A stretch of DNA of 64,000 nt, taken from Bin87 sp965220055 (GTDB taxonomy: Bacteria > Chloroflexota > Dehalococcoidia > Lucifugimonadales > UBA3495). Every line of letters begins with the position of its first letter. The first letter of the stretch is position 1. Positions 34,068 through 43,434 of this stretch are shown piece after piece. The stretch is taken from positions 1-64,000 of the forward strand of contig CBDCPE010000003.1 in assembly GCA_965220055.1 (NCBI GenBank), read 5' to 3'. A program made the translations under genes and the position numbers. The notes under the pieces are model-generated. The model ran no database searches. It was given only the letters and a program-made list of their open reading frames with translations, and was not told where the DNA came from.

Positions 34068-34592
34068 ATGGCTTGGGAGGAGCCGGCCACGCCTACGGAG
34101 CCGGTTACCGATCCCGAAGAATACCCCCGTCCGCCAGGTTGGCGTGGGCGGATGATGGCCGCTAACCCCACGCAGGCGCGACGTTGGATGCGCTGGGCCT
34201 GGGTATGCGGCTTGATCTGGTGGGTTTGGACTATCGGAGTGCTGGTGGTGTGGATGGCGGCCCCAGTGCTGGCAGTGTCGGAAGCGGAAGGCAGCATACC
34301 GGCGATACCCCCGGCAAGACTGCTCATGTACTACGGGATAGAGGGTTTCGTGCTGGCGCTGCTGGCGCTGGGCGTGATGCGTTACTGGAGACCAGCGGCG
34401 ATCCTGTTGGCGATCGGATTCGTCGTGTCCCGGATCGTGCTAATCATGCTCGGGTTAATAACGCTGGACGGTTTTCGCGATGCGATATGGCTCGCCATCT
34501 ACGGAGGACTGCTTTTCGCCTTCGTGAGGGGAGTGCAGGGAGCCTTCAGCTACCATTGGTTCACTCGGCTGCCGGGACCGGGTGGACGATAG
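34068..34592 (+). CDS. Unrecognised membrane protein (174 aa)
   Basis: Four hydrophobic segments are visible (about residues 42-66, 84-104, 108-130 and 134-154), after a proline-rich cytoplasmic start. The family is not recognised. It follows the 77-residue protein by 6 bp and is closed by a strong terminator. Confidence 0.6.
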   Translation: MAWEEPATPTEPVTDPEEYPRPPGWRGRMMAANPTQARRWMRWAWVCGLIWWVWTIGVLVVWMAAPVLAVSEAEGSIPAIPPARLLMYYGIEGFVLALLALGVMRYWRPAAILLAIGFVVSRIVLIMLGLITLDGFRDAIWLAIYGGLLFAFVRGVQGAFSYHWFTRLPGPGGR

Positions 34593-34610
34593 CGGGCCGA
34601 CGCGAAATTA

Positions 34611-34639
34611 AAGAGGGCGGGTTTGTCACCCGCCCTCTT
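34611..34639. terminator. Strong bidirectional terminator
   Basis: AAGAGGGCGGGT and ACCCGCCCTCTT form a perfect 12-bp stem around TTGTC. It sits between convergent genes and can serve both. Confidence 0.8.
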
Positions 34640-34667
34640 CGCTGTTGGTGGCTTTCGGGTGGTTGGT

Positions 34668-35822
34668 CTAGCTGCCAGCGAAGGCCGGCATGACGTCCTG
34701 GGCAAACCGGGAAAGCTGTTCTTTGAAGACCTCGCGGGGCATGCCCATCACCGAACCGAGGTTGATTCTCTCCACGCCGGGGTATCGGGCCTCGTCCTCT
34801 TTCATGCTGTTGACGATGTCATCAGCAGAACCGCACAGCCAGGCTCCGCTCTCAACCGCGCCCTCCAGGGTGGGCAATTCCACACCGCGGCGCAGCCTGG
34901 GGTTTGCTACGGCTTCAATCTGTTCCTGTTCCATGCGCATGAGGCCGAGCGGAGCGGCGAATTTCATGGCTTCCTCAAAGTAGGGTTTGGCCTCCTTGAT
35001 GGCCTGCTCCCGGTTTTCGCCGATGAAGAAACGGTAGCCCAGGGCGATGTCTTCACCCAGTTCCAGTTCCCGGCCGTATTTCGCGGCGGCTTGCTGGTAC
35101 ATCGTCAACCGCTCGTGTCGGGCTGGCTCCGGCGTGTTGGCCACCATTGCCTTGATGCCGATGCGGGCCATGAAGTCTACGCCCTGCGGGTTGCCGGAGA
35201 CCAGGGGCTGCCAGATATCCACCGGCTGGCGCAGAGGCCGGGGCACCAGGCTGAGCTTCTCCAGGGTATAGCCGCGATAGGGCACCTTGGCGGGAATCTG
35301 GTAGTGCTTGCCCTCGTGAGAGAAGGCTTCCTCGTTGAATGCCTTGACCATGACCTCGATCTGCTCTTCGAACAGCTCGCGGTTGGCGTCGCCGTCGAAC
35401 ATGGGGGAGCCGAAGGTCTCAACTTCGCGGGAATGGTAACCGCGGCCCACGCCGAAGATGATGCGCCCGCCCGACAGGATGTCGGCCATGGCGAAGTCCT
35501 CCGCCAGCCGCAGCGGGTGCCACATGGGCGTGATGTTGAAGCCGCAGCCGTACTTCAGTCGCTTGGTATTGCAGGCCAGATACAACCCAAGCATGATCAG
35601 GTTGGGAATGCACTCGTAGCCTTCGGGCTGGAAGTGGTGCTCGGCCATCCAGAACTCGTCGTAACCGTTGTCCTCCAGGTGCCTGGAAATGTCCAGGGCC
35701 CAGTCGAACACTTCGGCCAGTTGTTCGTTGGAGTACAAGCGATCGTTGGCGGGAGTCCCCTCCAGGCCCAGGTTATCGTCCACCACGTGGCCGGCGTAGG
35801 ATGCGCTAAAGCTTTTGAACAT
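34668..35822 (-). CDS. Luciferase-like (LLM) flavin-dependent monooxygenase
   Basis: The 384-residue TIM-barrel protein shows DEFWMAEHHFQPEGYE, GFNITPMWHPLRLAEDFAM, LSGGRIIFGVGRGYHSREVE and WQPLVSGNPQGVDFMAR. It belongs to the longer LLM subfamily with an EHHF active-site segment. FMN-dependent oxidation is expected; the substrate is unknown. It diverges from an alcohol dehydrogenase gene across a 288-bp region with a perfect inverted repeat, so the two may be co-regulated. Confidence 0.92.
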   Translation of the reverse strand: MFKSFSASYAGHVVDDNLGLEGTPANDRLYSNEQLAEVFDWALDISRHLEDNGYDEFWMAEHHFQPEGYECIPNLIMLGLYLACNTKRLKYGCGFNITPMWHPLRLAEDFAMADILSGGRIIFGVGRGYHSREVETFGSPMFDGDANRELFEEQIEVMVKAFNEEAFSHEGKHYQIPAKVPYRGYTLEKLSLVPRPLRQPVDIWQPLVSGNPQGVDFMARIGIKAMVANTPEPARHERLTMYQQAAAKYGRELELGEDIALGYRFFIGENREQAIKEAKPYFEEAMKFAAPLGLMRMEQEQIEAVANPRLRRGVELPTLEGAVESGAWLCGSADDIVNSMKEDEARYPGVERINLGSVMGMPREVFKEQLSRFAQDVMPAFAGS

Positions 35823-35932
35823 GATACGGTTCCCTCATTACGAATTTCTCAACGGGATGGTTCGGCCATCAATTGTACTGCATTTCGGCGCATCGCAGAG
35901 GCCGAAGTCGGCGGTGAGCCCGCCCACTCAAT

Positions 35933-36015
35933 CTCACGCGTACCCACTCTCACCAGAACTGTTATTGCCGCGCTTAGCTCGCAATGAAGTTTGAACGCAA
36001 GTGGGTACGCGTGAG
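35933..36015. promoter_or_regulatory. Perfect 16-bp inverted repeat between divergent genes
   Basis: CTCACGCGTACCCACT (35933-35948) and its exact complement AGTGGGTACGCGTGAG (36000-36015) are separated by 51 bp in the region between the divergent LLM monooxygenase and alcohol dehydrogenase. The spacing is about five helical turns plus one arm, suiting a looped operator or a cruciform. No other feature explains it. The rest of 35823-36110 holds no gene. Confidence 0.7.
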
Positions 36016-36110
36016 CATTGTGGCTTTGTTGACGCTCGCCGGCGCCCGATGCTAACCTGCGGCCCCAACGATCAGAGCACTTGAAACAACCGCCACCCGA
36101 GGGGGTTCAA

Positions 36111-37202
36111 ATGAAAGCAGCAGTTTTGCGCGAGGTTAATCAACCGGTAGTCGTCGAGGACGTGCAGGTCGACGAGCCGGCCCCCCGAGAAGTACTGGTA
36201 CGTACGGGCGCGTCGGGCGTTTGCCACAGCGACCTGCACTTCGTCGAGGGTCTGTACACCACGCCAATGCCCTGCATCCTGGGTCATGAGGCGGCCGGAA
36301 TCGTGGAAGCGGTGGGTGACCAGGTTAGCTACGTGAAGCCGGGAGATTGGGTGATCTCATGTCTGTCGGTGTTCTGCGGCATCTGCGAATACTGCACCCG
36401 CGGACAACCCTACCTGTGCACCCGCACGGCGGTGACCCGTGGGTCGAACGACCCGCCCCGGCTGCGCAAGGACGGCGAGGCCATCACGCAGTTCGCCCAG
36501 CTGGGCTCGTACGCGGCGGAGATGCTGGTTCACGAGAACGCGCTGGTCAAGGTGGACGACGACATTCCCTTCCCGCAGTTGGCGCTCATCGGGTGCGGTG
36601 CCACCACCGGCCTGGGCGCCGTGTTGAACACCGCCCGGGTGGAGCCGGGAAGCACGGTGGCCGTGGTCGGCTGCGGTGGGATCGGCATCCACTGCGTGCA
36701 GGCGGCCGCGCTGGCCGGCGCGCTGCGGATCATCGCAATCGACACCACCGAGGACAAGCTCGGCCTGGCCCGTGAGTTCGGCGCTACCGACGTCATCGAC
36801 GCCACGGCCGGCAACGTGGCCGAGCGCATCATGGACCTGACCGACGGCGGCGTCGACTATTCCTTCGAGGCCATCGGCCTGAAGCAGACCGCCGAGGACT
36901 GCTACAACATGCTCCGGCCGGGCGGTATGGCGACCATCATCGGCATGGTGCCGGAAGGCGTCAAGATCGAGTTGGACGCCGGCAACTTCCTGCGACGGGG
37001 CCGGGCGATCCAGGGTTGCACCATGGGCTCCAACCGGTTCCGCACCGACATGCCGCGATACATTGAATTTTACAAGCAGGGCCGGCTGAAGCTGGATGAG
37101 TTGGTAACCCAGGAGCTCAAACTGTCGGAGATCAACCGGGCTTTCGCCGACATGAAGGCCCAAAGCGTACGCCGCAGCGTGATCACGGACTTCGACAACT
37201 AG
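36111..37202 (+). CDS. Zinc-dependent alcohol dehydrogenase (class III-like)
   Basis: From the ATG at 36111 the protein has 363 residues. Catalytic zinc ligands are Cys in GVCHSDLHF and the His/Glu of GHEAAGIVE. The four structural-zinc cysteines are in CGICEYCTRGQPYLC. The NAD site is VAVVGCGGIGIHCVQ with a following Asp (IAIDTT). It oxidises alcohols or S-hydroxymethyl thiols with NAD. It diverges from a monooxygenase gene, a pairing that could serve successive oxidation steps. Confidence 0.92.
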   Translation: MKAAVLREVNQPVVVEDVQVDEPAPREVLVRTGASGVCHSDLHFVEGLYTTPMPCILGHEAAGIVEAVGDQVSYVKPGDWVISCLSVFCGICEYCTRGQPYLCTRTAVTRGSNDPPRLRKDGEAITQFAQLGSYAAEMLVHENALVKVDDDIPFPQLALIGCGATTGLGAVLNTARVEPGSTVAVVGCGGIGIHCVQAAALAGALRIIAIDTTEDKLGLAREFGATDVIDATAGNVAERIMDLTDGGVDYSFEAIGLKQTAEDCYNMLRPGGMATIIGMVPEGVKIELDAGNFLRRGRAIQGCTMGSNRFRTDMPRYIEFYKQGRLKLDELVTQELKLSEINRAFADMKAQSVRRSVITDFDN

Positions 37203-37227
37203 GCGACGCCGACAAACCTGGCGTACA

Positions 37228-37265
37228 ACGCCGGCGCTCACAGTGGAGCGCCGGCGTCGTCGTTT
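37228..37265 (+). terminator. Intrinsic terminator after the alcohol dehydrogenase
   Basis: ACGCCGGCGCTC and GAGCGCCGGCGT form a perfect 12-bp stem around ACAGTG. The T-run after it is weak (CGTCGTTT). Confidence 0.6.
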
Positions 37266-37293
37266 CTGCTATTGTCGGCCGGTGGTATAGGGG

Positions 37294-37954
37294 ATGAGAG
37301 CATACGTTTATGGCGACGAATCAGGCAATTTTGATTTCAGCGATCAGGAGGGAGCCAGCAGATATTTCATTCTGACCACGGTCACGGTGGTCGACCGTGC
37401 AATCGAATCGGATCTGCTGGACCTACGGCGTGAACTGGCCTGGGAGGGCGAATCGCTGGCCGGCGGCTTCCACGCCACCAACGATAAGCAGCGCGTCCGC
37501 GACCGAGTTTTTACCGTCCTCGGTCGGTACGATTTCAGGATGGACGCCACGATTTTGGAAAAGCGCAAAGCGGATCCAAGGATACGCCCCACGCCAGCGT
37601 TGTTCTATGGGTTCACTTGGGTACTACCATTTGACTGGTCTAGGCCCGGTTCTGGCCTCCGGTGCTGACGAAATCTTGGTAGTAGCGGCATCCGTCGGAA
37701 CCAACGAAATGCGTTCCGACTTTGTTTCGGCCGTCAACACTATTGCCAGCGCTATTGCTCCCACAGTCAATATGAGACCGGCCATGTGGCTGGCCGCGTC
37801 AAACCCAATATTGCAAGTCGCAGACTATTGCGCTTGGGGGGTGGGACGGAAATGGGAGCGCGCCGACACCCGAGCCTATGCCCTGATCGCACACCAGGTG
37901 GCATCGGAGTTTGACGTTTTTCAGGGTGGAACAACCACCTACTACTGGGCATAA
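37294..37954 (+). pseudogene. DUF3800 protein with a single-base frameshift
   Basis: The first frame reads MRAYVYGDESGNFDFSDQEG, with the N-terminal YxDESG motif of DUF3800 (an RNase H-like fold). It is abandoned near 37616-37622. The next frame continues YYHLTGLGPVLASGADEIL, then LQVADYCAWGVGRKWE, the C-terminal DUF3800 motif with its Asp. Together they would make about 219 residues. DUF3800 proteins are often linked to mobile or defence loci. A sequencing error cannot be excluded. Confidence 0.75.
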
Positions 37955-38004
37955 AAAGCGAGCCGGCTATCCGATTGTTTGCGAGAGCGGCCAACTCTCA
38001 TCGG

Positions 38005-38023
38005 AAGAGGCCCCGGGCCTCTT
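38005..38023. terminator. Hairpin after the DUF3800 remnant
   Basis: AAGAGGCC and GGCCTCTT form an 8-bp perfect stem around CCG. It has no T-run, so termination is doubtful. Confidence 0.35.
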
Positions 38024-38074
38024 GTCGCCAGCTCAGTACCACCAATACCGTACTATTCGACCGACGGCGTCAAG

Positions 38075-38080
38075 TATAAT
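38075..38080 (+). promoter_or_regulatory. -10 box upstream of selB
   Basis: TATAAT lies 57 bp before the selB ATG. No clear -35 is seen. Confidence 0.4.
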
Positions 38081-38136
38081 GACCGCGGACGCTGGCTCCT
38101 GGTGAGCCCTGAGACGCCGCCTACGGACTAACCACC

Positions 38137-40002
38137 ATGTACGTCATCGGAACCGCCGGGCATGTAGACCACGGCAAATCGACGCTGGTCAAGGCTTTGA
38201 CCGACATTGATCCTGACCGCCTTCCGGAAGAGAAGGAACGGGAGATGACCGTCGACCTCGGCTTTGCCTGGATGACGCTGCCCAGCGGGCGGGAAGTCAG
38301 CATCGTCGACGTGCCGGGACACGAGCGGTTCATCAAGAATATGCTGGCCGGCGTGGGCGCGATCGACCTGGCGATGCTCATAGTCGCCGCCGACGAAAGC
38401 GTGATGCCCCAGACCAGGGAGCACCTGGCGATCCTCGACATTCTGCGCATCCGGCGTGGCATGGTGGTCATCACCAAGACCGACCTGGTCGATGACGAGT
38501 TGGTGGAACTGGTAAAGGCGGAGGTTGAGGACACCCTGGTCGGCACCGTTTTCGAGGGTTGCCCGATGACGCCGGTGTCCGCTTACACGGGCGCGGGCCT
38601 CGACGACCTGAAATCGATGATTGACGACATTCTGAACGACACCGAAACCCGCCGCGACCTGGGCCGGCCTCGCCTTCCCATCGACCGCTGTTTCACGGTG
38701 AGCGGGTTTGGGACTGTGATCACCGGAACATTGATCGACGGTTCGGTGGCGGTGGGACAGCAGATTGAGCTGGCTCCGTCGGGCCGGCAGGCGCGGATCC
38801 GCGGGTTGCAGAGCCACAAATCGCGCCTCGACGCGGCCTCGCCCGGAGTACGATTGGCCCTGAACCTGTCGGGCATTTCCCGTGACGACGTCATGCGCGG
38901 CGAGGTGCTCACCAACCCGGGCTGGCTGCGGCCCACCCGCCGGTTCGACGCCAATCTGCGCATGGTGAAGGGCGCGCCCCACGCCATGAAGCACAACGAG
39001 GGTGTCACCTTCCACCTGTTCACCAGCGAGACCACCGGTCGGGTTCGCCTCCTGGACGCAGACCGGCTTCAACCGGGGAGCGAAGGGTGGGTGCAGGTGC
39101 TGCTCGACGACCCGGTGCCGATGGTGAAGGGCGACTTCTTCGTCCTTCGGTCATCCGAGGATACCCTGGGCGGCGGGCAGGTGGCCGACCCCAACCCGCG
39201 TCGCCGGCACCGCCGTTTCGCTCCCGAGGTGCTGGACCGGCTGACCACACTGGACGCCGGAGCCAGCGAGGACGTCATCCTGACCATCGCGGACCAGATG
39301 GGTGCGTGTGACCTGAGAACCCTGTCCCAGCGCTCCAACATTTCCGAAGAGGAGATCCTGGAGCGCCTCGGCTTGTTGATCGATTCGGAAGAGATCGTGG
39401 CGCTGGGCGAGATGGGAGCCCAGGCCGATGCGGTGGTGTACTCCCGGCGCGGCTGGGATATATTGCGAAATCAGGCCCAGGTCGCGCTGCAGGCGTACCA
39501 CAACCAGTACCCCCTGCGTCGGGGCGCGCCTCCACAGGAGCTGCGCAGCCGGTTGCGGGTTTCGCAGCCGGTGTACCTTCGCGCCGCCGCGAGACTGGTG
39601 GATGAAGGCGCGATCGCCGAGGACAGCAGGCTGATGCGCGCCCCGGATCATCGCGTGGAACTGAGCGATAATCAGCAAACCGAAATTGCCCAGTACCTGG
39701 CTACCCTCGCCGCCGAACCCTGGTCGCCGCCGACCGACCAGTCCCCGGATCCGGAACTGCTGTCCCATCTTCAGGAACGGGGCGACGTGGTGAAGGTCAA
39801 CGAATCGGTGGTGTTCACCGCCGCGGCCTACGAGGATATGGCGCGCCGCATCATTGAACACCTGAATGCCAACGGGAGTGTGACCGTGGCCGACGCGCGG
39901 ACCATCTTTGGCACCAGCCGCAAATACGTCCTGCCGCTGCTGGAATACCTGGACCAGCAGCGCATCACCAGGCGCGTTGGCGACGAACGGGTGCTGCGGT
40001 AG
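38137..40002 (+). CDS. selB: Selenocysteine-specific elongation factor
   Basis: The 621-residue GTPase has G1 GHVDHGKS, G3 DVPGHE and G4 TKTD. Switch I is short and lacks the usual EF-Tu pattern, as in SelB. Domains II and III follow (FTVSGFGTVITGTLIDG and after). The C-terminal third is built of winged-helix units (for example RAAARLVDEGAIA and DARTIFGTSRKYVLPLLEYLDQ) that bind the SECIS hairpin. It brings Sec-tRNA to in-frame UGA. No selA, selD or selC is visible here. Confidence 0.95.
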   Translation: MYVIGTAGHVDHGKSTLVKALTDIDPDRLPEEKEREMTVDLGFAWMTLPSGREVSIVDVPGHERFIKNMLAGVGAIDLAMLIVAADESVMPQTREHLAILDILRIRRGMVVITKTDLVDDELVELVKAEVEDTLVGTVFEGCPMTPVSAYTGAGLDDLKSMIDDILNDTETRRDLGRPRLPIDRCFTVSGFGTVITGTLIDGSVAVGQQIELAPSGRQARIRGLQSHKSRLDAASPGVRLALNLSGISRDDVMRGEVLTNPGWLRPTRRFDANLRMVKGAPHAMKHNEGVTFHLFTSETTGRVRLLDADRLQPGSEGWVQVLLDDPVPMVKGDFFVLRSSEDTLGGGQVADPNPRRRHRRFAPEVLDRLTTLDAGASEDVILTIADQMGACDLRTLSQRSNISEEEILERLGLLIDSEEIVALGEMGAQADAVVYSRRGWDILRNQAQVALQAYHNQYPLRRGAPPQELRSRLRVSQPVYLRAAARLVDEGAIAEDSRLMRAPDHRVELSDNQQTEIAQYLATLAAEPWSPPTDQSPDPELLSHLQERGDVVKVNESVVFTAAAYEDMARRIIEHLNANGSVTVADARTIFGTSRKYVLPLLEYLDQQRITRRVGDERVLR

Positions 40003-40050
40003 GCGCTGCCTCCCGGTTAGCGTCGGAGCCCGGTTAGAGTCAGATCTACT

Positions 40051-41277
40051 ATGGCGTTGGATTTCGGCCAAACGGCCAACCAGATGATGTCGGCCATGGG
40101 CCACCTGTCGGGTACGGCTCGGTCGAGAAGGCAACGGTTCGCGGACACGCTGGACCGTGCTTTGGCGATAAGCCCTGATGAGGCTGCCCAGCGCACTGCG
40201 TCTGCGGGAAGCCGCCCGTTCATCGTGGCGCGGACGGGGGTTGAGGGCCTGTTGGCCAGTATCCCGCCACCTCCCGCCCCACAGGATTGGACGGCGATTT
40301 CCGTCGACGGTTCCCACATCGACGTGGACCGGCATCTCCCTCTGCGTTGTTACCTCATTAACCTGGGTGGCTGCGCCATAACCTACGGCGCGAACCCTGG
40401 TTGCCAGTTTTTCAGCGAGCCCACCCTGGCCACCGGCGACGACGACCTGTACCTGCGGCCCGACGACGGTTCAGACGGAGAAACGCTTATCTCCGGCCCG
40501 TTGCTCGGCGCGCTGCGGACGGTCCGGGAGGTTGAAAGGCTGGCCGATGCTGTCGATGCATCGTCTCCGGCCATGCCCGTCGTGGCGCTGCTGGACGGCA
40601 CGCTGGCTTTCTGGGACATCCAGCGCGGAAACTACCGCAAGTACGTCACGGATATCCTGATCGGCGATCGTCTGCACCGAGCGTTGGCCCGATTGCGGGA
40701 GGCCTCCCGCAGTGGCCGTCGCGTGGCGCTGGCCGCGTACACTTCACGTCCTCAAACCACCGAGGTCGCCGGAGCCGTTCGCGCCTGCCTGTGCGTCAGC
40801 AACGGGGTGGAGTGCACGCGACGCTGCAGTTCGCGTCGTTCCGATCTGGCCCAGTGTGACGGCGCGGCGGGTTTCAATGACCGGGAGTTGTTCGACGCGC
40901 TGCTGGAGCCGGGTCACCGCTCCCCGCTCTATCAGACGGGCCGCCGTGCATCGCATTTCGCCCTGGACCTGGCGGTGGGCACGGAATGGAGCCGGTTCTA
41001 CTACGTGAACAGCGGCACAGAGGTGGCGCGGGTAGAGGTGCCCGACTGGGTCGCTGAAGAACCCGAACTGCTCGCGATGGGACACGCCATGCTGGCGAAA
41101 CAGTGCGAGCTTGGGTTGGGGTATCCGGTGGTGATTTCGGAAGCTCACGAGCAGGCCGTTGTCAGCGGTCGCGACCGCGAGGAGTTTCGCAAACTGGCCC
41201 TGATGCTGATGGAGCAAAACGGTCTGCCAACGCCGGAATCGGCCAAGACCGTTTCGAAAAGGTTGCCGTGGGTGTGA
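40051..41277 (+). CDS. NurA-domain nuclease
   Basis: The 408-residue protein has the NurA-type opening acidic motif ISVDGSHIDVDRH (about residue 90) and a second acidic site in VVALLDGTLAFWD. A late basic/acidic C-terminal region follows. NurA proteins are 5'-3' nucleases that work with the HerA helicase in end resection. A central insert holds a Cys cluster (CLCVSNGVECTRRC) that could bind metal. No HerA gene is in the window. It follows selB by 48 bp, so co-transcription is possible. Confidence 0.75.
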   Translation: MALDFGQTANQMMSAMGHLSGTARSRRQRFADTLDRALAISPDEAAQRTASAGSRPFIVARTGVEGLLASIPPPPAPQDWTAISVDGSHIDVDRHLPLRCYLINLGGCAITYGANPGCQFFSEPTLATGDDDLYLRPDDGSDGETLISGPLLGALRTVREVERLADAVDASSPAMPVVALLDGTLAFWDIQRGNYRKYVTDILIGDRLHRALARLREASRSGRRVALAAYTSRPQTTEVAGAVRACLCVSNGVECTRRCSSRRSDLAQCDGAAGFNDRELFDALLEPGHRSPLYQTGRRASHFALDLAVGTEWSRFYYVNSGTEVARVEVPDWVAEEPELLAMGHAMLAKQCELGLGYPVVISEAHEQAVVSGRDREEFRKLALMLMEQNGLPTPESAKTVSKRLPWV

Positions 41278-41337
41278 CAACGTCGTCCACCGAGCGGTTG
41301 ACCACCCCAATTGACAGATTACACAGGAGGAACCTGA

Positions 41338-41823
41338 ATGGGTGAGTTGAATGACCTGGCCGCGTCGGTTGCGGCTTTGCTGAAAGAGCGCGGAGACACC
41401 CTGGCGGTGTCGGAATCTTCGTGCGGCGGCCTGATCTCGGCCGCGCTGGTGTCGATACCGGGCGCGTCCGATTACTACGTAGGGGGCTCGGTGGTATACA
41501 CGCGGGTGGCCCAGAAAGGATTGCTGCAGGTGCCGGATTCCGCGATGGAGGGTCACCGCGCCAGCACGGAATTTTACGCCCTGCTGAATGCCCGTACCTC
41601 CCGAGAAAGGCTGGAGACCACCTGGGGCCTGGCGGAAACGGGGGCCAGCGGACCCACGGGCAACCGCTACGGCGACAACTATGGTCATGCGTGCTTCGGC
41701 GTCGCGGGGCCGGCGGAACGCTCGCAGACGCTGGAGACCGGCAGCCCCGACCGCGAGGCGAACATGTGGGTCTTCGCGCGGACGGCTCTCGCCCTGCTGG
41801 AGGACGCGCTGAAAGCGGCCTGA
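41338..41823 (+). CDS. CinA C-terminal-type amidohydrolase (PncC-like)
   Basis: The 161-residue stand-alone CinA-C domain has VSESSCGGLISAALVSIPGASDYYVGGSVVY near its N-terminus, with the usual Ser and the stretch to Tyr, and ETGASGPTGNRYGD. Canonical members deamidate nicotinamide mononucleotide in NAD recycling. The usual ATGIAGP motif is changed to ETGASGP here. A strong AGGAGG precedes the ATG. Confidence 0.85.
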   Translation: MGELNDLAASVAALLKERGDTLAVSESSCGGLISAALVSIPGASDYYVGGSVVYTRVAQKGLLQVPDSAMEGHRASTEFYALLNARTSRERLETTWGLAETGASGPTGNRYGDNYGHACFGVAGPAERSQTLETGSPDREANMWVFARTALALLEDALKAA

Positions 41824-41854
41824 CACTCTCCTGGCCGTGTCCTTTGGCTTGCCT

Positions 41855-43192
41855 TCAGGGACCCAGCGCGGCCAGGTATTCGGACAACTCCTCCACCGCC
41901 GTGAACTCGGCGGCGGTGCGCAGGAAATCGCCAAGGGTTGGGCTGTGCCGGCGCAGTTCTTCGACCTGATGCCCGACGACGCTCGCGCCAGCCGCGCCGG
42001 TGGTGGCGTACGTGCCGTGGAACGCGAAGTACGCCTGGTTCAGCTTGCGCAAACGGTATCCGTTGGCTACGAACTCCTTACGCCGGTCCTCCATGTACGA
42101 TTCGGCCCGGTCCACCTCGCCGGCGGCTAGCAGTTCGTCGACGCGGATTCTGGTGGTGCGCATCTCTTCCTGGAAATCAAAACGGGGCCCACTGTCGTCG
42201 GGAGTGCTATCGGTTGCCGGCTGCTGGTGAAAGTGCGTACCGACTGCGTTTGGCGCATGCCGGGCCAGCCGCGCTCTGGTCAGCGCTCCGATCTCTTTGC
42301 CGGCGATATCGGCCACCGTTTCGTTCATCGTGGTCAGGTCGCCGCCTTCAAAATACCTGCGGCCCAGGGGACGGAACCAGAGCCAATGGTGTACCCATTC
42401 GTGGGCGGCAACCTCCAGCGCAAAGTCTAGGCCGGCGTAGGGAACTACGATGGACGGGTACAGCGCGATGCCCCCGGTGTCCAGCACCAGCGCGGACAAG
42501 TCGGTACGGTCTTCCACCCGTGTTTCCACGTAACCCCGCTGCTCGTTGGTCAGGCCGGTTCGCAGGGTTACAGTGTCCTGGCGCTCGATGCGGTCACGAG
42601 GAGAGGTGACCAGAATCCCAGGGGACGCGGTCAATACCGTGTCCACCGGCGGGAATGGGCCGGTCCAGGCCCGAAAGCCCAACGACTCGAGAGTTTCCGC
42701 GATCGTCGTTTCCAGGGTCTCCTCGACCGTTGAGCGCAGGCGGTCGCGGCGTTCCAGGAGACTGGCCTGCCGCTCCTCAAGGGTGGCGATGCCATCCGTA
42801 ACCTCCGGCGTGACCGGCATTCTGGTTTCCAGCTCCAGCAACTGTTGATCGATGGACCGCAGGGATTGGTTCACCGCGAAAAATTCGTGCGCGTCCGCCA
42901 TCCGCTGTTCGTATCCGGGAGCTCGCGCCAGGGCTGTTGGGACCTCGACCAACCGCCTGATCCATTTGTCGGGCAGGTTGGCCAGTTCCCATGCGGCAGC
43001 GCTGAACCGGTATGGAGCGGTTGCGTACGTAATTTCATTGCGTTTGAAACCCGCCACCGGTATCAGAACCGCGCAGAGGCAACCCAGGGCCGTCAGCCGC
43101 CAACACGTGGACAGCCAACGCGGTGGCCATTGGCGAGTCGGTGCGGCGGATTGTTGGCGGGTCAATTGACAGCTCTTGATAGCAAAGGGCAA
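41855..43192 (-). CDS. Membrane-anchored putative zinc metallopeptidase
   Basis: The 445-residue protein has one N-terminal membrane segment (about residues 32-50), a coiled-coil stretch (about 100-165), and then a gluzincin-like pair: HEWVHHW (about residue 270; HExxH) and, 20-30 residues on, NETVADIAGKEIG supplying a third ligand. The family is not recognised by name. The catalytic part would be outside the membrane. It converges with the CinA-like gene. Starts further in are possible, since the first 30 residues are low in structure. Confidence 0.65.
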   Translation of the reverse strand: MPFAIKSCQLTRQQSAAPTRQWPPRWLSTCWRLTALGCLCAVLIPVAGFKRNEITYATAPYRFSAAAWELANLPDKWIRRLVEVPTALARAPGYEQRMADAHEFFAVNQSLRSIDQQLLELETRMPVTPEVTDGIATLEERQASLLERRDRLRSTVEETLETTIAETLESLGFRAWTGPFPPVDTVLTASPGILVTSPRDRIERQDTVTLRTGLTNEQRGYVETRVEDRTDLSALVLDTGGIALYPSIVVPYAGLDFALEVAAHEWVHHWLWFRPLGRRYFEGGDLTTMNETVADIAGKEIGALTRARLARHAPNAVGTHFHQQPATDSTPDDSGPRFDFQEEMRTTRIRVDELLAAGEVDRAESYMEDRRKEFVANGYRLRKLNQAYFAFHGTYATTGAAGASVVGHQVEELRRHSPTLGDFLRTAAEFTAVEELSEYLAALGP

Positions 43193-43390
43193 GTCAGGGT
43201 GCAGTGCTCGGTCTCATGGTGAATCGGTCTGATGGTCAATCAACTGCGGCCGGCAAATGATAGACGACCAGACCGGAGGTGGTTGGCGCGATTGCCATGA
43301 ATTGTAAGGGTCTGGCGCCGTAGAACGCGAACCGTTTACGGAGAGACGCCGGAGCGGCTCATCCGCGCGATGGCCCAGTCTGGGCGGGAG

Positions 43391-43399
43391 TGCTAGAAT
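43391..43399 (+). promoter_or_regulatory. Extended -10 promoter
   Basis: TGCTAGAAT lies 35 bp before the ATG of the cobalamin adenosyltransferase gene. Confidence 0.5.
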
Positions 43400-43434
43400 G
43401 ATGTCCGGTCCCATCCTCGTCTTGGAGCAAGCCC

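Noticed and set aside
37294..37954. Selenoprotein or programmed frameshift in the DUF3800 gene
   Set aside because: The break is a one-base shift without an in-frame UGA and without a slippery sequence.
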